Source: Zhaonella formicivorans | GTDB lineage: Bacteria > Bacillota > DUOV01 > Zhaonellaceae | Assembly (NCBI RefSeq): GCF_004353525.1 | Contig: NZ_CP085524.1 | Coordinates: forward strand, 2,018,142-2,082,141 | Direction of reading: 5' to 3' | Length of the DNA stretch: 64,000 nt | Shown: piece by piece, positions 36,109-47,049 of the stretch | How positions within the stretch are numbered: the first letter of the stretch is position 1 | How the letters are laid out: every line of letters begins with the position of its first letter | Program-made: the position numbers and the translations under genes | Notes under the pieces: generated by a model | The model's database searches: none | What the model was told of the DNA's origin: nothing | The model's input: the letters and a program-made list of their open reading frames with translations, nothing else

Positions 36109-37011
36109 CTACCAGCCGCACCCTCTGTTTCGGGGCCCCATAGGCCCGCATTCCGAGTTTCCTTGTCCGGCCTGCGGTATAAGCTGCGGCTGTTGGTTCA
36201 CCGGCCCCTTACCCTTCGGCCCTCTTTCACCGACCCGGCACCACATGCCGGGAAACATCCTTTCCATCTTGTCCTCGCTGCCCCTCATTACCTGTTCCAA
36301 AGGCTGGCTTTTTAATTCCTCGATGCTGAGCTCGGCACCGCCTGCTTTGGAACGTTCCCACAGCAAGTACTGATTGACTGTTAACCCTGCCTTGGCAGCT
36401 TCTTGCCTTATGCTCAGTTCAGCATTATCCACAACCAGATAGCCCTGAAACTCGCGTTTAGCCAATTCATCATGCAAAATCTGCTGCAGCTTCTCCCTGT
36501 CTATGGCATTTCTTGCCTGTTCCTTTAAAGGAACCACTGCCACAATTACCGTATTACCCTGTTCCTTTTGCAAATACCCCAGCTCGACCGCTTTTACCGC
36601 TACCAGGTTGACCGCCTGGTAAACATCCTCCCCCTTAAGGTTAAGTCTCTCCAGTACAGCCTGGCCTTCCGCATCCATGGCTTTGGCCCCGATAATCCTG
36701 TTTTCCCGGTCCACATTGAGCTCGATGCTGGAAGCCAAATCCATAGAAACTGCAGCTACTGCCTGGGGCATAAATACGGGTTTGAGCATTCCCAACGCCA
36801 GCGTAATGATCAGGAGGGCAGCAGCTATTCCTCTGAGGTAATATTTAGGAAAGGACCTAGGCTTTGGCAGCGGCAGTTGAATTGTCTCCCCCGGGCGGGG
36901 CCGGGGCACTGGGACTGAAACCCGAAGAAAATCGCCTTGCTCGGTGACAACTACCATTGTTTTTTTATCCAAACTAATGACTATGCCTTTCGTAAATTCC
37001 ACGGATTTCAC
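36109..37011 (-). CDS. RsgI-like anti-sigma factor
   Basis: A 300-residue membrane protein. The N-terminal ~50 residues (EFTKGIVISLDKKTMVVVTEQGDFLRV) are an RsgI anti-sigma domain that binds SigI; one TM helix (about 58-80) follows, then an extracytoplasmic domain (about 90-240) and a Pro/Gly-rich tail ending NRGCGW. In B. subtilis and Clostridium such proteins hold SigI inactive until proteolysis. Start overlaps the sigI stop by 4 bp. The sensor domain has no carbohydrate-binding module that I recognise. Confidence 0.85.
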   Translation of the reverse strand: MKSVEFTKGIVISLDKKTMVVVTEQGDFLRVSVPVPRPRPGETIQLPLPKPRSFPKYYLRGIAAALLIITLALGMLKPVFMPQAVAAVSMDLASSIELNVDRENRIIGAKAMDAEGQAVLERLNLKGEDVYQAVNLVAVKAVELGYLQKEQGNTVIVAVVPLKEQARNAIDREKLQQILHDELAKREFQGYLVVDNAELSIRQEAAKAGLTVNQYLLWERSKAGGAELSIEELKSQPLEQVMRGSEDKMERMFPGMWCRVGERGPKGKGPVNQQPQLIPQAGQGNSECGPMGPRNRGCGW

Positions 37012-37721
37012 CTACCTTTGTCGGGAAATTGGATCAAAGCACGCATGGGCAGGAACTCCTCCCTAGTCAGAATTAAAACCAAAGCAATGATATATCTCCT
37101 GCCGCTCTCCAGCACTTTTCTGCTTTGTCCCGTAATATACATCAGCTCTTTGATAGGCAGCTGTTTTGTTGCCAAAAGTCTCTCCAGCAGAGCTGCATTT
37201 TCCGTGACAGCCGCTGCCACTTGCATCAAATTCCTTTTCGTGTCCTGGTGTTTGGGCGAATCCTTAACCAGGGCATTTAGGGGTATGTTAAATTCCAACA
37301 GCGCCTGTTGGAAGTTGGCTACCATCTCGGCCTGTTCCCTTGCTTCTTCTTCCTGTCTAAACTGCTCCCAAGCTTCTTCTGCCTCCTGCTTAGTCTGTTC
37401 TGTCTCGTCAACCATTGGCATTGTGACATTTTTAAAGCGCGCTTCTTTCCGGAAGTAATCTACCAGCCGGTTATGAATTACCAATTGGGCGTAATTTAAA
37501 AAGCTTTTCCCCTTAGCTGCATCATAACTGTCAATTGCCTCGTTAAAAGCAATCAGCCCGATGCTCAATTCATCATCATTCGCCCAGTTTAAAGTTTTAC
37601 CACAGATGCTGTTAACTATGGATGCAATCCGGCCCTTGTAGGATAGGAGCAGCTGTTCCCTGGCCAACTCACTTCCAGCCTTAGCCTCAGCCAAGAGTTG
37701 CATCAAGGCGGCCTCTTCCAA
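37008..37721 (-). CDS. sigI: RNA polymerase sigma factor SigI
   Basis: A 237-residue sigma-70 family member of the SigI group. Region 2 contains DELSIGLIAFNEAIDSYDAAKGKSFLNYAQLVIHNRLVDYFRKE; the C-terminal region lacks a normal sigma4 and resembles the SigI C-terminus. It directs a stress- or surface-related regulon and is coupled to its anti-sigma factor by gene overlap. Confidence 0.9.
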   Translation of the reverse strand: MEEAALMQLLAEAKAGSELAREQLLLSYKGRIASIVNSICGKTLNWANDDELSIGLIAFNEAIDSYDAAKGKSFLNYAQLVIHNRLVDYFRKEARFKNVTMPMVDETEQTKQEAEEAWEQFRQEEEAREQAEMVANFQQALLEFNIPLNALVKDSPKHQDTKRNLMQVAAAVTENAALLERLLATKQLPIKELMYITGQSRKVLESGRRYIIALVLILTREEFLPMRALIQFPDKGR

Positions 37722-37779
37722 AGGTACTCACCCCTTTGTATTAACTTCGTAAAAAGTTTAAATTTTAGGGAGGTATATT

Positions 37780-38000
37780 TTAGTGGCCAGCGTCTAGTCC
37801 CTAGTCGCCAGTGGCGCTCTCCGACCGCGTCCTTAGTCCTTAGTCGTTAGTCCTTAGTGTCGGCCTTTGGCCGAGTCCCAAGTATTAATCCCTAGTCCCC
37901 AGTTACATCTTTAATACTGATGACTGGCGACTGGTGACTAACTTTGACTGGCGACCGGTAAATAAAACTGCCTGCGGCTGGGCGCTGGCGACTCGACGCG
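37780..38000. repeat. Inverted 7-nt periodic arrays
   Basis: Left part: repeated heptads AGTCCCT, AGTCGCC, then AGTCCTT, AGTCCTT, AGTCGTT, AGTCCTT (about 37793-37856) and AGTCCCA, AGTATTA. Right part, opposite sense: ACTGATG, ACTGGCG, ACTGGTG, ACTAACT and later ACTGGCG (about 37917-37955). No reading frame crosses it. The two halves can pair as a large imperfect hairpin. It fills the gap between sigI and cadA. Confidence 0.65.
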
Positions 38001-38008
38001 GTTCGCTA

Positions 38009-40174
38009 CTAGGGTCGCGTTTTCAAGGCTCGCATGGCGTTTAGGACCGCAATAACGGTAACGCCTACATCGGCAAACACTGCCTCCCATAAAGTGGCAA
38101 TACCGCCCGCACCCAAAAGCAAAAAGACCCCTTTAACACCCAGAGCGAAAATAATATTCTGCCAGACTATGCTTCTGGTCCTTCTGGCGATTTTGATGGC
38201 GCTGACCAGTTTAGAAGGTTCATCAGTCATCAAAACTACATCGGCAGCCTCAATGGCGGCATCAGAGCCAAGTCCCCCCATAGCCACACCCACATCGGCC
38301 CTAGCCAGCACCGGTGCATCATTAATCCCGTCACCGACGAATACCACTTTGCCTCGAGTCCCCTTGCCAGCTACCAAATTCTCAAGTTTTCCGACCTTTT
38401 GGTCCGGCAAGAGTTCGGCATATACTTCATCCAGGCCCAGTTCTTGGGCCACTTTTACTGCTACTGCTTGAGCATCGCCGGTAAGCATGACCAACTTCCT
38501 GATTCCCGCAGCTTTCAAAGATTGCATAGCTTGCCTGGAATCCTCTTTCAGCTCATCGGAAATAACAATATACCCAGCGTATTTGCCAGCTATTGCCAGG
38601 TGCACTACCGTACCTGCAGTTTCAATTTCCTCATATACTATATTTTCTTTCTGCATCAGTTTAGCATTTCCCGCCAGGACCTGTTTACCCTTTACAACAG
38701 CTTTAATCCCATAACCGCAAATTTCATCGTAACTTTCTATTTCCTCTTTATTGATTTCCTTGCCATAGGCCTTGAAAATCGAAACTGCAATGGGGTGATT
38801 GGAGTAGGCTTCCGCAAAAGCGGCATATTCCAGCAACTCTTCCGGACTCATATTATCCCGTGTTTTAATTTCCGTAACATTAAATACACCTTTAGTCAGT
38901 GTTCCTGTCTTATCAAATACTATTGTGTCCACTTCATTTAAGGCTTCCAAGAAGTTGCCGCCTTTAATCAAAATGCCGTTTTTCGAGGCTCCGCCTATGC
39001 CGCCGAAGAAACCCAGCGGAATGGAGACTACCAGTGCGCACGGGCAGGAGATTACTAGGAAAACCAGGGCCCTATAGAGCCACTGGGCAAAAGTTGCCCC
39101 GCTGACAAAGATCGGAGGAAGCACTGCTATACCCAATGCTCCGAACACAACTACCGGAGTATACAGCCTGGCAAATTTGGTGATAAAGTTCTCCGTGGGC
39201 GCCTTCCTGCTGCCGGCATTTTGCACCAAATCCAAAATCCTGGAGATTGTAGATTCCCCGAAACCTTTAGTGACCTCCACCGTCAAAAGACCGTTTGTGT
39301 TAATAAACCCGCTCAAAATTTCGCTTCCAACCTCAACTTCCCTGGGCACCGATTCACCGGTGAGGGCTGAAGTATCCACCATTGATTTTCCCTCAACAAC
39401 CCTGCCGTCCAGGGGTACTTTTTCTCCAGGTTTTACTACGATAATATCTCCCACATTCACTTCTTCGGGAGAAACCTTTTTGGTATCGTTACCGATTTTA
39501 AGGTTGGCAAAATCGGGCCTGATGTCTAAGAGTGCCTTGATGGATTTTCTGGAACGGTTGACGGCTATGTCCTGGAAAAATTCGCCGATCTGGTAAAACA
39601 GCATTACGGCCACGCCTTCGGGAAACTCTTTAATGGCAAAAGCCCCAATGGTGGCAATGGTCATCAGGAAGTTCTCATCAAATACCTGACCTCTGGAAAT
39701 GTTTTTGACAGCTTTCATGACCACTTCTCCGCCCACCAAAGCATAACTTGCCAAATACAGCCCAAACTCAGGCCAAAACGGCAATTTAAAAGCAAAGGCG
39801 ATTACAAACAGTACCGCGCCCATGGCAATTCTGAGCAGTTCCTTTTTATTGCCCGCTTCTTGGGGAACATTTCCAGCGTTCGTTTCTTCCTCCAACAGAT
39901 TAACGCCTGGTTCGATCTTTTTAATTAGCTCACCGGCTTCCCTTATAATCCTGTCCAGGTCTTGACTAAAGTCTGCCTCCACCACTAATTTACCCGACAC
40001 AAAGTCAACGGCAGCGCTTTTTATGCCCTTAATATTCTGCACCGCTTTTTCTATTTTTTGGGCACAAGCAGCGCAGTCCAGGCCCATCAGGACCATAACT
40101 TTTTTGGGAGTTACGGCACAGTGGGCACAATCCAGGCCCTCCAGCAGCAACTCTTTTGTAACGCTCTTTTTCAT
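38009..40174 (-). CDS. cadA: Heavy-metal P1B-type ATPase (Cd/Zn/Pb export)
   Basis: A 721-residue P1B ATPase: N-terminal metal-binding region (about 8-85), eight membrane helices, the SCPCALV metal-site helix, phosphorylation motif DKTGTLTKG, GDGINDAPVLA hinge and TGES actuator loop. CPC plus the upstream ArsR/CadC regulator point to Zn/Cd/Pb export. The N-terminus has two closely spaced motifs, GLDCAHCA and GLDCAACA, 21 residues apart, which looks like a partial duplication of one HMA domain. Confidence 0.93.
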   Translation of the reverse strand: MKKSVTKELLLEGLDCAHCAVTPKKVMVLMGLDCAACAQKIEKAVQNIKGIKSAAVDFVSGKLVVEADFSQDLDRIIREAGELIKKIEPGVNLLEEETNAGNVPQEAGNKKELLRIAMGAVLFVIAFAFKLPFWPEFGLYLASYALVGGEVVMKAVKNISRGQVFDENFLMTIATIGAFAIKEFPEGVAVMLFYQIGEFFQDIAVNRSRKSIKALLDIRPDFANLKIGNDTKKVSPEEVNVGDIIVVKPGEKVPLDGRVVEGKSMVDTSALTGESVPREVEVGSEILSGFINTNGLLTVEVTKGFGESTISRILDLVQNAGSRKAPTENFITKFARLYTPVVVFGALGIAVLPPIFVSGATFAQWLYRALVFLVISCPCALVVSIPLGFFGGIGGASKNGILIKGGNFLEALNEVDTIVFDKTGTLTKGVFNVTEIKTRDNMSPEELLEYAAFAEAYSNHPIAVSIFKAYGKEINKEEIESYDEICGYGIKAVVKGKQVLAGNAKLMQKENIVYEEIETAGTVVHLAIAGKYAGYIVISDELKEDSRQAMQSLKAAGIRKLVMLTGDAQAVAVKVAQELGLDEVYAELLPDQKVGKLENLVAGKGTRGKVVFVGDGINDAPVLARADVGVAMGGLGSDAAIEAADVVLMTDEPSKLVSAIKIARRTRSIVWQNIIFALGVKGVFLLLGAGGIATLWEAVFADVGVTVIAVLNAMRALKTRP

Positions 40175-40195
40175 GTGGTTTCTCCTCTTCCAACA

Positions 40196-40561
40196 TTATC
40201 TGTGCTTGATATGCTCCAGACCTTGATCAAATATCTGCTTGACGTGATCGTCATCCAGGGAATAGTAGACAACCTTACCTTCCTTTCTGTATTTAACCAG
40301 CCTGGCCTGCTTCAGTACCCTTAGCTGATGGGAAATGGCCGACTGGTTCATACCCAGGAGAGCAGCCAAATCGCAGACACACATTTCCGAAGCGAACAGC
40401 GCGTGCAAAATTTTAATCCTGGTAGAATCTCCGAACACCTTAAAAAGCTCAGCCAGGTCATAGAGATCGATTTCGTCAGGCATAACCGCTTTAACTCGGT
40501 CAATGATATCCTGGTGGATTATAGTGCAGTTGCAGTTTTCAATGTGGGCTGCTTTATCCAT
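40196..40561 (-). CDS. cadC: ArsR/SmtB-family metal-responsive repressor, CadC-like
   Basis: A 121-residue winged-helix repressor. The N-terminal CNC and the helix-3 motif EMCVCDLAALLGMNQSAISHQLRVL contain the CadC-type metal-binding cysteines (alpha3N site); HxxxxxxH near the C-terminus (DDDHVKQIFDQGLEHIKH) could form an alpha5 zinc site. It should repress itself and cadA, dissociating on metal binding. ATG at 40561 with AAAGGTGA upstream. Confidence 0.92.
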   Translation of the reverse strand: MDKAAHIENCNCTIIHQDIIDRVKAVMPDEIDLYDLAELFKVFGDSTRIKILHALFASEMCVCDLAALLGMNQSAISHQLRVLKQARLVKYRKEGKVVYYSLDDDHVKQIFDQGLEHIKHR

Positions 40562-40578
40562 GATTTTCACCTTTCTTT

Positions 40579-40604
40579 AATATTTGAACAGTTGTTCATG
40601 TGTT
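40579..40604. promoter_or_regulatory. SmtB/CadC-type 12-2-12 operator
   Basis: AATATTTGAACA-GT-TGTTCATGTGTT matches the ArsR/SmtB consensus (ATATGAACA..TGTTCATAT): perfect TGAACA/TGTTCA core arms. It lies 18 bp upstream of the cadC start, over the likely promoter. Confidence 0.75.
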
Positions 40605-40653
40605 TATTAACAGTATATTCCTTGGAACAGAAATGGTCAATACTTCCTGGACG

Positions 40654-40692
40654 AAAAAAATGGCCATCTTTGAATTTTTTCAAAGATGGCCA
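40654..40692 (-). terminator. Terminator of the sugar (tagatose-type) operon
   Basis: Minus-strand 14-bp stem TGGCCATCTTTGAA/TTCAAAGATGGCCA (40692-40661) followed by TTTTTTT (40660-40654). Confidence 0.88.
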
Positions 40693-40727
40693 CTCAATGT
40701 TACTTACGTACTGACAAGTATTTTACA

Positions 40728-40871
40728 CTAAGCCACAAAATGTTCCTCTGTAATTGTCACACTTTCGGCGCTTCCTATGCTGTCTTTATCCCCATGGTTT
40801 AAGAAAGCATTTAACAACACGGCCACAAAACTTCCCGAAACAATCACGCCGGCGCAAGAAGGAACGGGGCT
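40728..40871 (-). pseudogene. C-terminal fragment resembling a nucleobase (xanthine/uracil) permease
   Basis: The frame reads VIVSGSFVAVLLNAFLNHG then ITEEHFVA; a last hydrophobic helix SG..VGSFVAVLLN and short polar tail are typical of NCS2 permeases. Nothing else of the gene is present; the frame runs into the gntR 3' end. Identification rests on a short stretch, so it could also be chance. Confidence 0.35.
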
Positions 40872-40893
40872 TTTTAGCAGGCTACTATCCCTC

Positions 40894-41646
40894 TTATGCA
40901 GGCTTTTGAGCCACGCCATCCACTTCTCTGTTTAACCTGATAGTAAATTTATATTTATCTCCTCGAAAATAATTTTTTGTATAATCTAGTTGCTTGCCGT
41001 TATCCAGGAATAATTTTGTCCTTACCAATAAAAGCGGGGAATTCGCAGGTATATTAAGCTTATTAGCTGTCTTTTCTGTAGCCAGCACAGATTCAAATGT
41101 CTCAACCGCATGACTTATCTTTAAATTTAGGTCGTTTTCGTAATACTTAATAAGTGAACCAGCCGCAACGCTTTCGTCGATGTCACCGGCGACGCTCTTT
41201 GCTATAAATATCATTTCGTAGGATACAGGAATATCATCCACAATTCTAATTCTTTTTATTTTAAAAATAGGATCATTTTCCTGGATGGAAAGTCTATTGG
41301 CTATACTTGTAGAAGCATGATCGGATTCTACACTAAGTACTTTGTTTTCAAGTTTTTTTCCCAAGTACGCCATATCTTCCGAAAAACTCGTGTAGCGATT
41401 TTCCTTAAATACCAAATTTCTGTCTTTGACAAAAGTACCTTTTCCTGCTACACGATACAAATATCCTTGGTTTACAAGATTCCCAATTGCCTGCCTCACC
41501 GTATGTCTACTCACATTTAGCAATTCAATTAATTCCCGCTCCGAGGGGATCACTTTATCAATTTTAAAGTGCTTGTTTTCTATTTGCGACTTTATCCATT
41601 CTTCTATTTGATAATAGATGGGCAATTTGGAGTTCCTATCTAACAT
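40894..41646 (-). CDS. GntR-family regulator with UTRA domain
   Basis: A 250-residue HutC-subfamily regulator: N-terminal winged helix (IPSERELIELLNVSRHTVRQAIGNLVNQGYLYRVAGKGTFV) and C-terminal UTRA ligand domain (about 90-240). Last gene of the sugar operon, which it very likely represses through a palindrome at the rbsB promoter (48086-48099). The effector is probably a phosphorylated sugar of the pathway. Confidence 0.9.
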   Translation of the reverse strand: MLDRNSKLPIYYQIEEWIKSQIENKHFKIDKVIPSERELIELLNVSRHTVRQAIGNLVNQGYLYRVAGKGTFVKDRNLVFKENRYTSFSEDMAYLGKKLENKVLSVESDHASTSIANRLSIQENDPIFKIKRIRIVDDIPVSYEMIFIAKSVAGDIDESVAAGSLIKYYENDLNLKISHAVETFESVLATEKTANKLNIPANSPLLLVRTKLFLDNGKQLDYTKNYFRGDKYKFTIRLNREVDGVAQKPA

Positions 41647-41696
41647 ACCTTCACCTGCCCCTTATTAAATTCGTGCAAAAAACAACAATTACCCCA

Positions 41697-42629
41697 TTAT
41701 TTTATCGGATCTATTTTAATTTTGCTATAAATCTCCACAAATTTGTCGAGAGCAATAGCACCTGTTTTTTCATTCATAGCATTTAGTATGCCGCAGGTGT
41801 TACCAACCTTTAATATTTCCTCGAAGGAACCGTTATTTGCAATTTCCTTCAACATACCTGCCAGCATGGCATCTCCTGAGCCAACGGGGTTTATTACAGC
41901 TACCTCGGGTATGGTAACTTTATATATTTCATTCCCGCAGAGGGCAATACATCCTTCTTTGCCTAAAGATACAACTACCATCTCAAGCTGGTATTTTTCA
42001 AGTTCATGCAAGGCACAAATCAGTTCTTTTTCCGATTTAATTTTTCTGTCTAAAAGGTTCTCCAGTTCGGAAATGTTTGGCTTGATGAGATAGGGTGAAG
42101 CTTTTACTGCTTCCTTGAGAGATCCGCCGCTGGTGTCTAATGCAAATTTAATCCCCTTGCTTTTTGTTATTTCTATAATTTTATTATAGTAATCCCTGGC
42201 CAAGCCGCTTGGAAGGCTTCCCGATGCTGCTACAACTTTAATGTTATTATAATCAAGAATATCCGCCAGCTGTTGTATAAACGCCTGCGCTTCCTCTTCA
42301 GCTATATTGGGCCCCGATTCAAGGATTTCTGTCTGCTTTCCGCTATGGATAATGGCAATACAATTTCGGGTATCCTCTGCTATATGAACAAATTGGGGAA
42401 TGACGGACATTTTACGGAGTTCTGTTTCAATAAATTGTCCGGTGCCACCACCTAAAAATCCTGTAGCTACGACTTGACACCCCAACTGCTTTAAAACTCT
42501 AGATACATTGATCCCTTTTCCGCCAGCCGTTTTAATGTAACTATCCGTCCTGTTCACATCGTCAATTTTTAAATCATCCAGATAGTAACATATATCAACG
42601 GAAGGATTTAACGTAATTGTGGCAATCAT
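41697..42629 (-). CDS. LacC/FruK-type hexose-phosphate kinase
   Basis: A 310-residue PfkB kinase of the 1-phosphofructokinase/tagatose-6-phosphate kinase type (TLNPSVDICYYLDDL, GGKGINVSRVLKQLG, ASGSLPSG, anion hole NPVGSGDAMLAG). Next to a tagatose-bisphosphate-type aldolase it most likely makes D-tagatose 1,6-bisphosphate, though fructose 1-phosphate cannot be excluded. Nine bp after the aldolase gene. Confidence 0.85.
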   Translation of the reverse strand: MIATITLNPSVDICYYLDDLKIDDVNRTDSYIKTAGGKGINVSRVLKQLGCQVVATGFLGGGTGQFIETELRKMSVIPQFVHIAEDTRNCIAIIHSGKQTEILESGPNIAEEEAQAFIQQLADILDYNNIKVVAASGSLPSGLARDYYNKIIEITKSKGIKFALDTSGGSLKEAVKASPYLIKPNISELENLLDRKIKSEKELICALHELEKYQLEMVVVSLGKEGCIALCGNEIYKVTIPEVAVINPVGSGDAMLAGMLKEIANNGSFEEILKVGNTCGILNAMNEKTGAIALDKFVEIYSKIKIDPIK

Positions 42630-42637
42630 ATATCCCC

Positions 42638-44444
<1,807 letters not shown>

Positions 44445-44472
44445 TTTATCACTCCTGCTTTCCGTTTTGCAG

Positions 44473-45441
44473 CTATTGACTTAAGATGCGCTCTTTGTTT
44501 CTGACATCGATAAATACAGCGATGATGATGATCAGCCCTTTTACAATTTGTTGATAAAAATAGGGCATACCGATCAAGTTCATTCCATTATTAATGACGC
44601 CCATAATCAAAGCTCCTAAAAAGGTTCCCAGTACTGTGCCATATCCACCTGACAAGCTGGTTCCGCCTAATACCGCCGAGGCAATTGCATCAAGTTCGTA
44701 GCCGCTTGCCGCATTAGGCTGCGCGGAATATAACCGGGACGCCAGCAGGATACCGCTTACAGCGGCAGCCACACCCGAAATGACAAAAATCTTTATCTGC
44801 AATCTTCTGATATTAACGCCTACATATTCGGCTGCTATTTTATTTCCACCGACAATTTTAGCCTGCCGGCCAAATTTGGTCTTAGCAAGCAACACATGGG
44901 AAACAACCAGCAGTATTATTACAATGATTACAGGTACAGGAATCAGGTCAAATAATTTCTTATTTCCTAAAGCTAAAATAAAGGCATGGTCTATCTGAAT
45001 CGGCCTGGCATCGGTTATGGCGTAGCCGATACCTCTAAATATTCCCATAGTGGCAACCGTTACAATAAATGTTGGGATCTTGAATTTGGCGCTTACAAAG
45101 CCGTTGAATAATCCCGCCAAAGCGCCAACTATTAAGGCTGCCGCGATAGCGATAACTGTATTGAAGCCGCTGGACAACATAACTCCCAACACAATACCGC
45201 AGAGCGCTAAAATGGAGCCAACTGACAAGTCTATTTCCCCGATCATTAATACAAAAGTCATCCCAAAAGCTAATATAGCAATGATTGAAACCTGGGCAAA
45301 AATTGTTAAGATATTATTTGGGTTTAGAAAATGGGGACTTAAGAATGAAAATAACATCATCAGCCCAATCAGGGCCAGTAAAACGCCGCCATAGCTTTTG
45401 AATAACTTCTTATTAGTTAATGCTTTGACTTCCCCACTCAT
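44473..45441 (-). CDS. Sugar ABC transporter permease, RbsC family
   Basis: A 322-residue BPD_transp_2 permease with about nine helices (FGMTFVLMIGEIDLSVGSILALCG, GGYGTVLGTFLGALIMGVINNGMNL). The ATG at 45441 follows GAGGTGA; it overlaps the ATPase gene by 29 bp. It builds the channel of a ribose-type importer. Confidence 0.92.
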   Translation of the reverse strand: MSGEVKALTNKKLFKSYGGVLLALIGLMMLFSFLSPHFLNPNNILTIFAQVSIIAILAFGMTFVLMIGEIDLSVGSILALCGIVLGVMLSSGFNTVIAIAAALIVGALAGLFNGFVSAKFKIPTFIVTVATMGIFRGIGYAITDARPIQIDHAFILALGNKKLFDLIPVPVIIVIILLVVSHVLLAKTKFGRQAKIVGGNKIAAEYVGVNIRRLQIKIFVISGVAAAVSGILLASRLYSAQPNAASGYELDAIASAVLGGTSLSGGYGTVLGTFLGALIMGVINNGMNLIGMPYFYQQIVKGLIIIIAVFIDVRNKERILSQ

Positions 45442-46942
45442 TTGTATCACCTCGTCCCGTAATGTACGTCATAATTTCCTCTTGGGTGGTCTGCTTAGGA
45501 TCCAATTCAGCAATAATTCTTTTATTGTTCACTACTAGTAATCTGTCGGATACATTTAGAATTTCAGGCAATTCAGAGGAGATCATGATAATGCCTACGC
45601 CTTTTTGGGCTAGCTCGATCATCAATTTATAAATCTCAAACTTTGCCCCCACATCTATACCCCTGGTAGGTTCGTCCAGGATCAAAATCTCCGGCTCTAT
45701 TTCAAACCATTTGGCCAGCACAACCTTTTGTTGATTACCCCCGCTTAAATTAATTACGGTTTGATAGATGCTTGGCGTTTTAATCCGCAAATTCTCCACA
45801 TGTTTTTGCGTAATTACGGCTTCTTTATTTTCATCTATAAGCTTAAACTTATTTAAGATCCGATTGATATTTGCCATAGTCGTATTTTCGTAGACACTGG
45901 CTGTTAGCACTAACCCCTCATTTTTTCTGTCTTCCGTAACAAAGGCAATTCTGTGCTCAATGGCCGAGAAGGGATCATTGATATTAACTTTTTTACCTTT
46001 TATCCACATTTCACCGCTGTCTTTTTTTAAGATCCCAAAAATCCCCTTAACAATTTCCGTTCTTCCTGAGCCCATGAGCCCATATAAGCCCAGGATCTCA
46101 CCCGGCCTTACAAACAGATTGATATCATGATAATAGTTCTTTTTGTTATAATCTTTGACTTCAAGCAATTTTTCATCTCTCAAGTTTTTAAAATCCTTAT
46201 GTGGGTATACCTTATCCATCTCTCTTCCTACCATCATTTTGATCAGTTGTTCAGAGGAAGTATTTTTTGTCTCTACCGTCCCCACATAATGTCCGTCTCT
46301 TAATACACTTACCTGATCTGTTATTTCAAATATTTCGTCCATGCGATGAGAAATATATATAATTGAAGAACCTACACCCACAAGTTTTCTAATGATTTTG
46401 AAGAGTTTTTCCGTCTCTTTGCTGCTTAAGGCAGAAGTAGGTTCGTCCATAATAATAATCTTAGGGTTTACGGATAATGCTTTAGCGATCTCTACCATTT
46501 GCTGATTTGAAATTGGCAATTCATTTATCAAAGCTGTTGGAGATATCTCTATTTCAAGCTCTGCAAACAATTCTTCGGTCCTTTTAATCATTTCCTTATC
46601 ATCTATAATTCCAAAGTGCGTTGGTTCATTTAAGGCAAATATATTTTCAGCCACAGTCAAATTAGGTGCTAGGCTAAGTTCTTGATAGATTATGCTAATA
46701 CCTGATTTCCTGGCATGAACTACATTCTCGAACGCCACTTTTTCACCATAAAGGTAAATTTCCCCACCGTCAGGTTTATAGGAGCCTGATAATATTTTCA
46801 TTAGAGTGGATTTTCCCGCGCCATTTTCTCCCAAAAGCCCTAATACTTTTCCTTCATCAAGCTTTAAATTTACACCGTCAAGTGCAATAACCCCCGGGAA
46901 AACTTTCCTGATGTCTTTCATCTCTAGGATTGTTGCCATCAT
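45413..46942 (-). CDS. Sugar ABC transporter ATP-binding protein, RbsA family
   Basis: A 509-residue tandem ABC ATPase. First half: GENGAGKST, PISNQQMVEIAKAL, IIMDEPTSAL. Second half: GLMGSGRTE (degenerate Walker A), LSGGNQQKVVLAKW, LILDEPTRGIDVG. This two-domain layout with one degenerate site is typical of RbsA/MglA. It powers the RbsC-like permease. Confidence 0.94.
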   Translation of the reverse strand: MMATILEMKDIRKVFPGVIALDGVNLKLDEGKVLGLLGENGAGKSTLMKILSGSYKPDGGEIYLYGEKVAFENVVHARKSGISIIYQELSLAPNLTVAENIFALNEPTHFGIIDDKEMIKRTEELFAELEIEISPTALINELPISNQQMVEIAKALSVNPKIIIMDEPTSALSSKETEKLFKIIRKLVGVGSSIIYISHRMDEIFEITDQVSVLRDGHYVGTVETKNTSSEQLIKMMVGREMDKVYPHKDFKNLRDEKLLEVKDYNKKNYYHDINLFVRPGEILGLYGLMGSGRTEIVKGIFGILKKDSGEMWIKGKKVNINDPFSAIEHRIAFVTEDRKNEGLVLTASVYENTTMANINRILNKFKLIDENKEAVITQKHVENLRIKTPSIYQTVINLSGGNQQKVVLAKWFEIEPEILILDEPTRGIDVGAKFEIYKLMIELAQKGVGIIMISSELPEILNVSDRLLVVNNKRIIAELDPKQTTQEEIMTYITGRGDTNEWGSQSIN

Positions 46943-46974
46943 ATCACGCTCACTTTATTGCCAATTTAATATAT

Positions 46975-47021
46975 TAAAAACAACTGAAGAAATACCGTTA
47001 AGCGATATTTCTTCAGTTGTT
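46975..47021 (-). terminator. Strong intercistronic hairpin between binding protein and ATPase genes
   Basis: Perfect 16-bp stem (46979-46994 with 47006-47021) followed on the minus strand by TTTTT. It lies 29 bp after the rbsB-like stop and 30 bp before the ATPase gene, so it probably ends most transcripts and protects the binding-protein mRNA, giving excess binding protein. Confidence 0.8.
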
Positions 47022-47049
47022 CTTAGGACAGAGCAAAATTAATTTACTC

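Noticed and set aside
37780-38000. CRISPR-like array
   Set aside because: Repeat unit is only 7 nt, degenerate, contiguous and partly inverted; no spacers and no cas genes.
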